Below, piece by piece: positions 32,976 through 41,821 of a stretch of 58,722 bases of DNA. Numbering within the stretch: the first letter of the stretch is position 1; the number at the start of each line of letters is the position of its first letter. The stretch is from CAYJBH01 sp964370825. Lineage in GTDB: Bacteria > Bacillota > Clostridia > Oscillospirales > Ruminococcaceae. A program made the position numbers and the translations under genes. The DNA is taken from assembly GCA_964370825.1 (NCBI GenBank), contig CAYJKY010000020.1:1-58722 (forward strand), in the 5' to 3' direction. The notes under the pieces were generated by a model. The model worked only from the letters and a program-made list of their open reading frames with translations, did no database searches and was not told the origin of the DNA.

Positions 32976-34181
32976 ATGAAGAAAATTGCTTTATTATTGA
33001 TACTTTTATCAATTATGATTGTTCCGGCTTATGCCGAATCATCCCTTTCAACCGATTATGTGATGGATGAGGGCGACATGCTTACCGGCGAGCAGGAGGA
33101 ATATTTCGAGGCAGAGTCTCAACGAATTTACGAACAGTATGGACTGAGTTTTTATGTTGTAACCGGCCTAGACTATACCGAGCAAGAGCATCCCAACATA
33201 TACTCGGCGACTGAGAAATATGCCGAAGCGCTCAACCTTGACGAACACCCGGGAATGTTGCTCTATATAGATCATGCATCAACCGATTTTGACTACTATA
33301 CCTCATATGCATATGCCAATGAGCAAAATTACAGCTACCTAATTTCATCCTTTTTCGAAACCACCTACTACTATGATTTTATAGTCGATTACTACATACT
33401 TAACGAGAACAACATCATATCGGTGCTAAACGCAGAGCAGTCACGCATAGAGACTTATGAGAGTATCGTTATCGGCAACGTTATGGATGCATCGGACATT
33501 CTTTCCGACGCGCAGGAGGCAATGCTCACCAGCATGACACAGGCGATAGCGCAGCAACATCAGGTAGAGGTCTACATAATGACCATAGATGATTATAATG
33601 TCATTGAGGATTCCTACTACATTGAGGACGCCGGAACAAAGTTTTACAGCGATAACGACCTCGGCTACGGTGACGGCAAGGATGGCGTAATGCTTATGCT
33701 GAGCATGAATGCGAGGGATTTCACCTACTTCATCTACGGTGATAAGGCGCACGAGTTTTTTCCCGAGAGCACATTGATTTATATCGAGGAAAATTTTCTG
33801 GATAATTTTGCAAACGATGACTGGTACGGTGGTTTTTACGACTTTGTAAGTCTAACCGACGAGGAGTTTTCTGCCACCTTTTTCGATCATTTTATCAGGT
33901 CGATAGAAGGAACATATCTATTGGCCGCCTTAGTGATTTCCTTTATACTTTCCTTCTCCTTTATGACCTCGCAAAAACACAAGCTAAAAAGTATAAACAA
34001 AAATTCAGGTGCGGTGCAATATGTTCCTAAAGGCGGGGTGAACATCCACCATAAGGAGGAAGTATACAGCCACACCACCACAACCCGAACCAGAATAAAC
34101 ACAAGTAGCGGCGGCAGTGGCGGCGGCAGTAGCAGAAGTTTTTCGGGCGGCGGATTTTCCGGAAGAAGCGGCAAATTTTAG
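32976..34181 (+). CDS. Secreted/membrane TPM-domain protein
   Basis: A 401-residue protein: signal peptide (KKIALLLILLSIMIVPAYA), then two TPM-like segments (DEGDMLTGEQEEYFEAESQR, ASDILSDAQEAMLTSMTQAI), one membrane helix near residues 312-331, and a Gly/Ser-rich tail. TPM proteins are linked to membrane stress or photosystem repair; the bacterial role is unclear. GGGAGG six bases before ATG 32976 decides the start. It is paired with the zinc-ribbon gene, with 12 bases between them. Confidence 0.82.
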   Translation: MKKIALLLILLSIMIVPAYAESSLSTDYVMDEGDMLTGEQEEYFEAESQRIYEQYGLSFYVVTGLDYTEQEHPNIYSATEKYAEALNLDEHPGMLLYIDHASTDFDYYTSYAYANEQNYSYLISSFFETTYYYDFIVDYYILNENNIISVLNAEQSRIETYESIVIGNVMDASDILSDAQEAMLTSMTQAIAQQHQVEVYIMTIDDYNVIEDSYYIEDAGTKFYSDNDLGYGDGKDGVMLMLSMNARDFTYFIYGDKAHEFFPESTLIYIEENFLDNFANDDWYGGFYDFVSLTDEEFSATFFDHFIRSIEGTYLLAALVISFILSFSFMTSQKHKLKSINKNSGAVQYVPKGGVNIHHKEEVYSHTTTTRTRINTSSGGSGGGSSRSFSGGGFSGRSGKF

Positions 34182-34254
34182 CATAGCCGTTTAGCTTGAT
34201 AAACGACGCAGGATCGCCGAGGAATATAATCTATAATATTAAAGAGGTATTAAC

Positions 34255-34737
34255 ATGAAACGAATAGCAAGCTTTAGCGTAGATCATCGTGAGCTTCCAA
34301 AGGGCGTGTATATTTCACGAACCGACGACGACATAATAACCTACGATGTTAGGATGTGCGAGCCAAATGTTGACACACCGCTCACACCCGGCGTATCCCA
34401 TACCACCGAGCATATTCTTGCCACCTACCTTAGAAACAGCGAGTACAGCGACAACATAATCTATGTAGGGCCGATGGGATGTCTTACCGGTTTTTACCTT
34501 TTAACAAGGGGAATTTCCACCGACACGGTGCTGGATCTGCTTCGCAGCGGATACGCATTTTTAAAGGATTTTGAGGGTGCTATCCCCGGTGCGACTGCCG
34601 AGGAATGTGGCAACTACAGCCTACAGGATCTACCCGGTGCTAAAAAGATTGCGGCAGAATACTGCGAGGTTTTAAAATCTTTGTCTAATAAAAATACACC
34701 CTATCCGAGAATGTTAAAATACAGTAGTTCAACTTGA
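34255..34737 (+). CDS. luxS: S-ribosylhomocysteine lyase
   Basis: A 160-residue LuxS that splits S-ribosylhomocysteine into homocysteine and the AI-2 precursor DPD. Metal ligands His49, His53 (HTTEH) and Cys117 (AEECGNY), catalytic Glu52 and Cys76 (GPMGCLTG) are all present. An AGAGGT site precedes the ATG. The last codons and stop (SSST, TGA) are read from the start of a 79-bp hairpin cassette. No pfs or methionine genes are adjacent, but a nucleoside hydrolase and ribokinase follow. Confidence 0.95.
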   Translation: MKRIASFSVDHRELPKGVYISRTDDDIITYDVRMCEPNVDTPLTPGVSHTTEHILATYLRNSEYSDNIIYVGPMGCLTGFYLLTRGISTDTVLDLLRSGYAFLKDFEGAIPGATAEECGNYSLQDLPGAKKIAAEYCEVLKSLSNKNTPYPRMLKYSSST

Positions 34738-34802
34738 AAGACAATATGTTTTTCAAAATCAATCGTTGCTTGATTTTTGTGCATGAAATGCACATGAACT
34801 AC
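34724..34802 (+). repeat. 79-bp hairpin cassette, copy 1 (3' end of luxS)
   Basis: Terminal inverted repeats GTAGTTCA (34724-34731) and TGAACTAC (34795-34802) enclose three small hairpins: ACTTGAAA...TTTTTCAA, ATCAA...TTGAT and GTGCAT-GAA-ATGCAC. The reverse complement of 46206-46284 is the same length and about 84% identical (13 differences in 79). Confidence 0.85.
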
Positions 34803-34816
34803 TTCAAAATCTTCTA

Positions 34817-34922
34817 TTTCACACCAACGTGTGAAATTGCACACTTTTGTGTGCACCCAATAGCAAAGCGATAACGACATATCGCTTTGCTATTGGGCTG
34901 AAAAACGTTGTAGCGTTTTTCA
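34817..34922. repeat. Array of four further hairpins after luxS
   Basis: TTTCACAC/GTGTGAAA (34817-34836), TGCACAC/GTGTGCA (34838-34855), an 18-bp stem CCCAATAGCAAAGCGATA with its complement (34856-34897), and TGAAAAACG/CGTTTTTCA (34899-34922). With the cassette before it, nearly the whole luxS-rbsK gap (34738-34995) is hairpin DNA. No gene is seen there. Confidence 0.75.
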
Positions 34923-34995
34923 AGTTGATTGATTATAAAAGTTGCCTACAAGGGCGGTATCTGAATTTTGTATCGAAAAAGGAATGGGCTTATTT

Positions 34996-35925
34996 ATGAA
35001 AATATTAAATTACGGGTCCTTAAATATCGACCTCGTTTATGCATTAAACAGATTTCCGCATGTCGGCGAAACAATGCACTCCGATTCATACGAAAAGCTT
35101 GCAGGTGGTAAAGGGCTTAATCAATCTGTCGCTGTGGCGAGAGCCGGACAGAGTATTTTTCATGCCGGAAAGGTCGGCGGTGATGGACAATTCTTAATCG
35201 ATACCCTGAAATCGAGTGGCGTTAACGTTGATCACACCTTTATTAAAAACAACGCCTCCACCGGACATGCCATGATTCAGCTTACCCAAAAGGGTGAAAA
35301 CATCATTATCCTTTACTCCGGCACAAATTTTGAGATAACCGAGGAGGAGATAGACTCCACATTATCGCATTTTTCCGCCGGTGATTTTTTGCTTTTGCAA
35401 AACGAGATTAACCATATACCATATATAATTAAGTCTGCAAAGAAGATCGGTATGCGGATTATCTTTAATCCCGCACCCATGACTTCTGATGTTTTAAATT
35501 ACCCTCTCGACATGATAGACATCTTGGTTGTAAACGAGGTAGAGGGTGAGCTTTTAACAGGAAAATCGGAACCATCTTCAATAATAGATATCGCAGAAAA
35601 AAAATTTCCCGAAAGCCGCTTTGTTCTTACACTCGGAGAACACGGTGTGATGTACCGAGACAAGAATGTTCGGCTTGAATATCCCGCCGTTAAGGTACAA
35701 AAAGTGGTGGACACCACGGCGGCAGGGGATACATTTATAGGTTACTTTGTGGCGGGTCTTGCCGAGGCGCCCTCAGACACACCGGATAATATTGTGATTA
35801 GCACCATTTTAGAGCGTTGTATGAAGGCATGTGCGATATGCGTAACACGTAAAGGCGCCTCCCAAACAATCCCAACCCGTGATGAGTTAAAGACATTTAA
35901 TTTATATGAAGGAGTGGATGCATGA
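34996..35925 (+). CDS. rbsK: Ribokinase-family sugar kinase
   Basis: A 309-residue PfkB-family kinase. N-terminal NYGSLNIDLVYAL and the substrate-binding GGKGLNQSVAVARAG, and C-terminal DTTAAGDTFIGYFVAGLAE with the catalytic Asp, fit ribokinase. The start at 34996 (MKILNYGS) gives the normal length. Its stop overlaps the start of a nucleoside hydrolase gene, suggesting it phosphorylates ribose released from nucleosides to ribose 5-phosphate. Confidence 0.82.
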   Translation: MKILNYGSLNIDLVYALNRFPHVGETMHSDSYEKLAGGKGLNQSVAVARAGQSIFHAGKVGGDGQFLIDTLKSSGVNVDHTFIKNNASTGHAMIQLTQKGENIIILYSGTNFEITEEEIDSTLSHFSAGDFLLLQNEINHIPYIIKSAKKIGMRIIFNPAPMTSDVLNYPLDMIDILVVNEVEGELLTGKSEPSSIIDIAEKKFPESRFVLTLGEHGVMYRDKNVRLEYPAVKVQKVVDTTAAGDTFIGYFVAGLAEAPSDTPDNIVISTILERCMKACAICVTRKGASQTIPTRDELKTFNLYEGVDA

Positions 35926-36827
35926 TAAACCTAACCGAAAGATTAACCAAGCCATCCGAAGTCGTCGATGTCGTTTTAGACACGGACACCTACAACGAGA
36001 TTGACGATCAATTTGCGCTCGCATACCTAATTAAGAAGGAAAAAAGATTAAACCTTAAGGCATTATATGCCGCTCCGTTTTATAACGACCATTCCGAAAA
36101 TCCGGCAGACGGAATGGAAAAAAGTTATGACGAGATACTAAATGTGCTCGAGTTAATGGAGCGAAAGGATTTATTTAACATTGTCTATAAGGGCTCTACT
36201 CATTTTCTTAACGATGAAAAAAGCCCTGTCATATCCGACGCCTCAACAGACCTTAGCACAAGAGCCATGAACTACACACCGGATAATCCACTGTATGTAA
36301 TCGCTATTGGTGCGATAACAAATGTGGCATCGGCAATACTTCAAAACCCGTCGATTATTGATCGTATAGTCATAGTGTGGCTTGGCGGAAACGCACATCA
36401 TCTGAGCGACAACAGGGAGTTTAATCTGTGCCAAGATGTTGCCGCCGCAAGGATTATTTTTGGCTGTGGTGCGGCGGTTGTACAGCTACCCTGTGTAGGT
36501 GTTGTGTCCACATTTTTAACAACCGGTCCTGAACTGCGTTACTGGCTGGGTGGTAAAAATCCGCTTTGCGACTATCTAATTAACACCACCGAGCAAGAGG
36601 CGCTGCGCACCGGCGATTCACCCTGTTGGAGTCGCATAATTTGGGATGTAACCGCCGTTGCATGGTTGCTTGACGATAAATTTATGTCGGACAGGTTGGT
36701 GCCGAGTCCGATACCGCAGTACGACCATCACTATAGCTTTGATGAGGGTCGACATCCTATTCGATATGTATACAACATCAACCGAGATGTATTGTTTGAA
36801 GATCTTTTTAAAACCTTGGCGGAATAA
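35922..36827 (+). CDS. Inosine-uridine-type nucleoside hydrolase
   Basis: A 301-residue nucleoside hydrolase: the calcium-binding DTDTYNEIDDQFALAYLI near residues 19-36, VIAIGAITNVASAIL, and WLGGNAHH. The family cleaves nucleosides to base plus ribose. It overlaps rbsK by four bases, making a nucleoside-ribose salvage pair. Base preference cannot be read from sequence. Confidence 0.87.
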   Translation: MINLTERLTKPSEVVDVVLDTDTYNEIDDQFALAYLIKKEKRLNLKALYAAPFYNDHSENPADGMEKSYDEILNVLELMERKDLFNIVYKGSTHFLNDEKSPVISDASTDLSTRAMNYTPDNPLYVIAIGAITNVASAILQNPSIIDRIVIVWLGGNAHHLSDNREFNLCQDVAAARIIFGCGAAVVQLPCVGVVSTFLTTGPELRYWLGGKNPLCDYLINTTEQEALRTGDSPCWSRIIWDVTAVAWLLDDKFMSDRLVPSPIPQYDHHYSFDEGRHPIRYVYNINRDVLFEDLFKTLAE

Positions 36828-36835
36828 TTCCCCTG

Positions 36836-38671
36836 CTAAATATCGAAACTTCTGCTGTTTCTTGCCATCGCGAGATCATCAAAGTTGATTTTTCCGTCCT
36901 TATTTATATCTGCCGCCGAGTTGCTATCGACATCATCAGCTGGGCGATTATAGTTTTCGGGCGTTATTATCTCCTCCAAATCCTCACTATTCACAACATC
37001 GTCGGAGTTTATATCTCCGGCGATAATTTTTAGTGTATAGGTTATCGATGTGGTGCTGTATTTTTCTGCAACGCTCTCTACCGTCGCAGTTATCACGGTA
37101 ATGCCTACGCCTGTAACGGTGATTTTACCGTTACTATCCACCGTTGCTACATCGTTATCACTGCTTGTATATACAACCTTATTTGAGCCACCTGTCGTAT
37201 GAACTGCCGCCTCGATAGTCTCCCTCAACGAATTGATATCCATCGTAATTCCGTTGGTCTGGAGGTCTGTGCTATTCCATGCGAGGTCATGCCGTGGCAA
37301 CATCTCCACCTCTACCGCCGCCGACGTACCTGCCATGGCGATATCGGTTTCCCTTATTCGTATTTCATAACTGCCGACCGACAGTCCTCTTATCTCGGTT
37401 GCACCGGCAGAAATCTCCGTCCATGTCGATGTATTGCTACTTCTGTATTCATATAACATTGAAGGTTTAAGTCCCATTATCCTACCGTCGCTTCCGCCCT
37501 CATAGGATACCCCTATGCTCGAAAGTCCGTTCGGTGCCTCGGGCCCGACACTCTTTGAAACCACAAGTTTATATGTTATCTGTGTTGTTGCGTAGCTTCC
37601 CTTTGCGGCGGCGGTTGCCGTTACCGTAACCGTGCCCAGCCCCGTGATACTAACCGCTCCGGTCATAGAATTAATCGTTGCAACTCCGTTGTTGCTCGGT
37701 ACCGAATAGCTTATAGCGCCTCCACCCGATGTTCTGTTAACCGCTGAATATGTAAAGGATGCATCGCCATAGGCTTTATTTACCGTTCCATCGTTTGCAA
37801 GGCTGTTATTCCATACCACCGATTGTTTCGATGCATCATATATCATATCATAACCAACAGGATATAACGTGGTGGTTATGGTATAGGGTATTATCCCTCC
37901 TGTGCTTACACCTTGGGTAGCTATATAGCTACGTGCCTCATGTGTACCGGATATCGGCGGAGTTGCATAGCTACCAAGCCCTAACAGCCATTCTATGTCG
38001 TAAACAGGTCTATCCTCAAATTCAAATACTCCGGTAGAGTCACTCGCACCGTTTATTCCTGAAATAACTCCGAGCACCCTGTTTATCGAAACGAAGGAGT
38101 TGGGCGGTAGACCCGAAAGCTCGAACTCTCCGTACCATCCTATTCTCCTTGCAATTTTTGTGTCGGTAGACGTTACGGTACTCGTCGTCATGTTTATGGC
38201 AAGCTTGTTTTCGCCCTCGGTAAAGTAGGTTTCGGGTAGACTGTTCATATAGGCGACAGGATCGAAGTCGGCGGTGTAAAACTCATCAACCGACACTGCC
38301 GCTACTCTAACCTCATTAAAGATTGTTCCGCTCGGAACAATGCTATGATTCGGTACCATCGCCTTTGCATATTTATTTTCAATCGCCTCATAGCCGGCAT
38401 ATCCGCCAACAATTTCAAGGTAATCATGCTGTGAATTTTCTGCCTTTAGCATAACCATCGCAACGTTATATCTGCCAACCCCATCGCCGTCAAACATCAC
38501 ATAAGGTACCGACGCACGGTTAGCTCCGGCGGATGGTATTTTAAACTCTAAGTTCGTTATAACCGGATTAACGGCATGCACAGCAGAGGGGCATAGCCCC
38601 AATACTATACACGCCGCTAATATTATTGCCACGATTTTTATCGGCATTGCCTTCTTTTTACTTTTAATCAT
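36836..38671 (-). CDS. Secreted Ig-like/dockerin protein
   Basis: A protein of about 611 residues with an N-terminal export signal (KIVAIILAACIVLGLCPSAVHA), a long beta-rich extracellular region, two BIG2/Ig-like domains (GVATINSMTGAVSITGLGTV and DVATVDSNGKITVTGVGITV), and a C-terminal type I dockerin with two calcium repeats (GDINSDDVVNSEDL, ADINKDGKINFDDL). Dockerins plug into cohesins, so the protein is likely displayed on a cellulosome-like or wall scaffold. Start is uncertain: the candidate ATGs at 38677 and 38671 lack a good ribosome site, but gcvPB ends 8-14 bases upstream, so coupling may drive translation. Confidence 0.82.
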   Translation of the reverse strand: MIKSKKKAMPIKIVAIILAACIVLGLCPSAVHAVNPVITNLEFKIPSAGANRASVPYVMFDGDGVGRYNVAMVMLKAENSQHDYLEIVGGYAGYEAIENKYAKAMVPNHSIVPSGTIFNEVRVAAVSVDEFYTADFDPVAYMNSLPETYFTEGENKLAINMTTSTVTSTDTKIARRIGWYGEFELSGLPPNSFVSINRVLGVISGINGASDSTGVFEFEDRPVYDIEWLLGLGSYATPPISGTHEARSYIATQGVSTGGIIPYTITTTLYPVGYDMIYDASKQSVVWNNSLANDGTVNKAYGDASFTYSAVNRTSGGGAISYSVPSNNGVATINSMTGAVSITGLGTVTVTATAAAKGSYATTQITYKLVVSKSVGPEAPNGLSSIGVSYEGGSDGRIMGLKPSMLYEYRSSNTSTWTEISAGATEIRGLSVGSYEIRIRETDIAMAGTSAAVEVEMLPRHDLAWNSTDLQTNGITMDINSLRETIEAAVHTTGGSNKVVYTSSDNDVATVDSNGKITVTGVGITVITATVESVAEKYSTTSITYTLKIIAGDINSDDVVNSEDLEEIITPENYNRPADDVDSNSAADINKDGKINFDDLAMARNSRSFDI

Positions 38672-38685
38672 TATCATCGGCAATA

Positions 38686-40107
38686 CTAAAATTTAAGTTT
38701 TGGAGTTCTTGCAGCCGCCGACTCGTCCGGTCGGGAGATAATTTTATTATATGGTGCCTTTGCGAAATATTCCGGATCGTTTTTTGCCCTCTCGCATATC
38801 TCAATAATCCTGTCCGCAACCTCGTCGATGGTTTCCTTGCTCTCGGTCTCGGTCGGTTCAAACATCAACGCCTCCGGCACCAACAATGGGAAATACATGG
38901 TAGGTGGGTGAAGCCCTACGTCCTGCATTGCCTTTGCGATATCGCCTGCCGAAACGCCATATTTGTCACGATACGGTTTTGCCGAGGCAACAAACTCATG
39001 GAAGGTATCGCTCTCGTAAACCGGAGGAAGCACTTCACTCAACCTATGTTTGAGGTAGCATGCGTTAAGCACCGCCATACAGCTCGCCTCACGCAGGCCG
39101 TCGCCTCCAAGCGATAGCATGTAGGAATAGGCTCTAAGTGTTACAGCTACATTCCCATGGAAAGCTTTTACCCTTCCCACCGACTTTTCCGGAGTATGTA
39201 GGCTGTACACTCCGTCCTCACATCTCACCACCGGTGCAGGCAAAAAGGGTGCAAGAAAATCTCTGCAAACTATCGGTCCGCTTCCGGGGCCACCACCGCC
39301 ATGCGGTGTTCCGAGGGTTTTATGTACATTAAAATGGCAAAGGTCAAATCCCATGTCACCGGGTTTTGCAACCCCCATAATTGCGTTAAGATTTGCACCG
39401 TCGTAGTAGCAGATTACGCCTTTTTTGTGACACATTGAGGTAATTGTGGGGATTTCTGTCTCAAATATTCCAAGTGTGTTGGGGTTAGTCAGCATTAATG
39501 CCGCAACATCGTCGGTCAACGCCTCTTCAAGCTTTTTAAGGTCGACCCTTCCATCCTCACCGCTCGCTATGTCAACGGTGGTATATCCACACATCACCGC
39601 CGTTGCCGGATTAGTTCCATGTGCAGTGTCCGGCACCAAAACCTTTGTTCGGTGACCCTCTCCCCTACTTTCATTATATGCCTTAATAACCATCATTGCC
39701 GCAAATTCGCCATGTGCCCCTGCCGCAGGCGACAGCGCTGCAACGTCCAGGTTGGTCAACGCACACAATGCTTTTTCACAGCCATACATCGCCTCCAATA
39801 CACCCTGTACATCCTCCTGTGGAGCAAGCGGGTGAATTCTCGCAAAATCGGGACTGCTCACCACACGCTCGGCAACCTTCGGGTTGTGCTTCATGGTGCA
39901 ACTTCCCAAAGGATAAAAGCCACTGCTCACCGCAAAGCACTCGTCTGCAAGAGCTTTGTAGTGTCTTGCAAGTTCCGGCTCGGCAAGGCATGGAATGTCC
40001 GGTGTTTTGCCAAGCAACTTCTCGTCGGGAAGCCTCGTTGGAACCGAAAGGCTCGGCAGTAAATTTGTATGATGACCCGAGGCAGGGCGTTCAAATATAG
40101 TTTTCAC
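38686..40107 (-). CDS. gcvPB: Glycine dehydrogenase (decarboxylating) subunit 2
   Basis: A 473-residue PLP enzyme, C-terminal half of the split P-protein. It carries the lysine-containing FNVHKTLGTPHGGGGPGSGP, GYTTVDIASGEDGRVD and FHGNVAVTLRAYSY. With GcvPA it decarboxylates glycine and passes the aminomethyl group to GcvH. The start is GTG at 40107, two bases after the gcvPA stop, with GGGGGG upstream. Confidence 0.94.
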   Translation of the reverse strand: MKTIFERPASGHHTNLLPSLSVPTRLPDEKLLGKTPDIPCLAEPELARHYKALADECFAVSSGFYPLGSCTMKHNPKVAERVVSSPDFARIHPLAPQEDVQGVLEAMYGCEKALCALTNLDVAALSPAAGAHGEFAAMMVIKAYNESRGEGHRTKVLVPDTAHGTNPATAVMCGYTTVDIASGEDGRVDLKKLEEALTDDVAALMLTNPNTLGIFETEIPTITSMCHKKGVICYYDGANLNAIMGVAKPGDMGFDLCHFNVHKTLGTPHGGGGPGSGPIVCRDFLAPFLPAPVVRCEDGVYSLHTPEKSVGRVKAFHGNVAVTLRAYSYMLSLGGDGLREASCMAVLNACYLKHRLSEVLPPVYESDTFHEFVASAKPYRDKYGVSAGDIAKAMQDVGLHPPTMYFPLLVPEALMFEPTETESKETIDEVADRIIEICERAKNDPEYFAKAPYNKIISRPDESAAARTPKLKF

Positions 40108-40108
40108 C

Positions 40109-41401
40109 TTAAATAGCCCCCCTTACCAACTCAATCATTTTATCTATTCCCTGTGCATTGTTCATCTCGGTGAAGCACCAGAGAATTCCCAGCTCCGTTT
40201 TGACTCCACCAAGTATATTGTTGTCGTTTAATACTTTTAGTATTTTATCATCGTCGGAAGTTTTGGTTATAAATTCAAACAGAAAATCGGCAGAAAACAC
40301 CGGTTCTACGCCATTTATACCACATAACTTGTCATATGCATAGTGCGAGAGGGAATATCCATCTACGGCAAGTTGACGTAAACCCTCACCACCGACCGCC
40401 GCCATGTATACTGCGGCTCGCAGTGCACAGTTTGCCTGGTTGGAGCATATGTTACTGCTTGCCTTCTCACGGCGTATATGCTGTTCTCTAGCTTGAAGTG
40501 TAAGGACGTATGCCTTTACACCATTTCTATCCACCGTCTCCCCCACAATACGTCCGGGAAGCTTGCGTGAGAGTTTTGTACTTGTTGCCATAAAGCCGAG
40601 ATAAGGACCACCGAAGGACATAGGCATACCAAGTGGCTGTGCTTCACCTACTGCAATATCTGCACCAACCTCGCCCGGTGATTTAAGGAGAGCGGCAGCA
40701 TATGGATGAACGCCCATTATTGCCTTCGAGCCGGCCTCGTGAATCTGCGTAACCAATGCCTCGGCATCCTCAATAATTCCGAAGCGATTGGGCTGCTCAA
40801 AGTATACTGCGCCAACCTCGGCACCTATATCCTCTATAAAACTTTTCCCATCCTTAGAGGGCGCAATCCGAACATCAATGTTACGACCGTATGCGTAGGT
40901 TTTAATAACCTCCATGCTCTGCGGTTTTACAGTGTCGCTCACGATTATTGCTGTATGTTTTTTATCAAGGCACATTACACAAGCTTCGGCGGCGGCTGTT
41001 GAACCGTCGTATACCGAAGCATTGGATACCTCCATGTCTGTTAGTCTACAGATAAGGGTTTGATATTCAAATATCGACTGCAGAATCCCCTGAGATATTT
41101 CAGGTTGATAGGGTGTATAGGCAGTCAAAAACTCCTCTTTATCGGCAACCGCCGGAACGATGGAGGGTATGTAGTGATATTCTGCTCCGGCACCGCGATA
41201 TATTGAATCATAGTGACGGTTTTTTTTGCCAAGTTTCTCAAATTGTTCTGTAAGCTCCGCCTCCGAAATTCCCATCGGAAGTTCTAAGCTTGTTTTATAT
41301 TCATCCTTTGGAACGGTGTCAAAAAGCTGTTCTACACTTTCTATCGAAAGCGCCTTCAGCATCTGCCCTACCGAATCCTCCTTGTTGCAGAGATAGTTCA
41401 A
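40109..41401 (-). CDS. gcvPA: Glycine dehydrogenase (decarboxylating) subunit 1
   Basis: A 430-residue N-terminal half of the split P-protein: YTPYQPEISQGILQSIFEYQ, NASVYDGSTAAAEA and GMPMSFGGPYLGFMATS are typical. The start appears to be TTG at 41401, five bases after the gcvH stop. It forms the heterotetramer with GcvPB. The split form is usual in Firmicutes. Confidence 0.93.
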   Translation of the reverse strand: MNYLCNKEDSVGQMLKALSIESVEQLFDTVPKDEYKTSLELPMGISEAELTEQFEKLGKKNRHYDSIYRGAGAEYHYIPSIVPAVADKEEFLTAYTPYQPEISQGILQSIFEYQTLICRLTDMEVSNASVYDGSTAAAEACVMCLDKKHTAIIVSDTVKPQSMEVIKTYAYGRNIDVRIAPSKDGKSFIEDIGAEVGAVYFEQPNRFGIIEDAEALVTQIHEAGSKAIMGVHPYAAALLKSPGEVGADIAVGEAQPLGMPMSFGGPYLGFMATSTKLSRKLPGRIVGETVDRNGVKAYVLTLQAREQHIRREKASSNICSNQANCALRAAVYMAAVGGEGLRQLAVDGYSLSHYAYDKLCGINGVEPVFSADFLFEFITKTSDDDKILKVLNDNNILGGVKTELGILWCFTEMNNAQGIDKMIELVRGAI

Positions 41402-41403
41402 CT

Positions 41404-41775
41404 TCAGTTCCCTTCACAAAATGCGGTGTACTCTTCCGGTGTCATTGTTTCGACAGGCGGTTCACCACTAATTTTAAATATCCAGCTGTCATAAGGTGCG
41501 GTGTTTATATCTCCCGGTGCATCGGCAAGTTCATCGTTAACCTCAATTATCTTTCCGGTAAGCGGTGCAATAATTTCCGAAACCGATTTAACCGACTCCA
41601 CCTCACATATCGAATCACCAGCCTGTACATCATCATCCACCGTCGGTAGCTCAATATATACTATGTCGCCAAGCTCCTTTGCGGCATGTTCGGAAATACC
41701 GACAAGATATCCGTCTGACTCCTCCTTAATCCACTCATGACTCTCGGTGTAAAGTAAATCTTCCCTTGCGTTCAT
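41404..41775 (-). CDS. gcvH: Glycine cleavage system H protein
   Basis: A 123-residue lipoyl carrier. The attachment lysine is Lys63 in CEVESVKSVSEIIAPLTG. The ATG at 41775 has AAAGGA seven bases upstream; the upstream extension of the frame is not used. It shuttles the aminomethyl group between GcvP and GcvT. No lipoate ligase or dihydrolipoyl dehydrogenase (L protein) gene is in the window. Confidence 0.94.
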   Translation of the reverse strand: MNAREDLLYTESHEWIKEESDGYLVGISEHAAKELGDIVYIELPTVDDDVQAGDSICEVESVKSVSEIIAPLTGKIIEVNDELADAPGDINTAPYDSWIFKISGEPPVETMTPEEYTAFCEGN

Positions 41776-41821
41776 AATGTTCCTTTCTGTTTCTCTTTTT
41801 CTCTGTTTATTTGTTTCGTAA

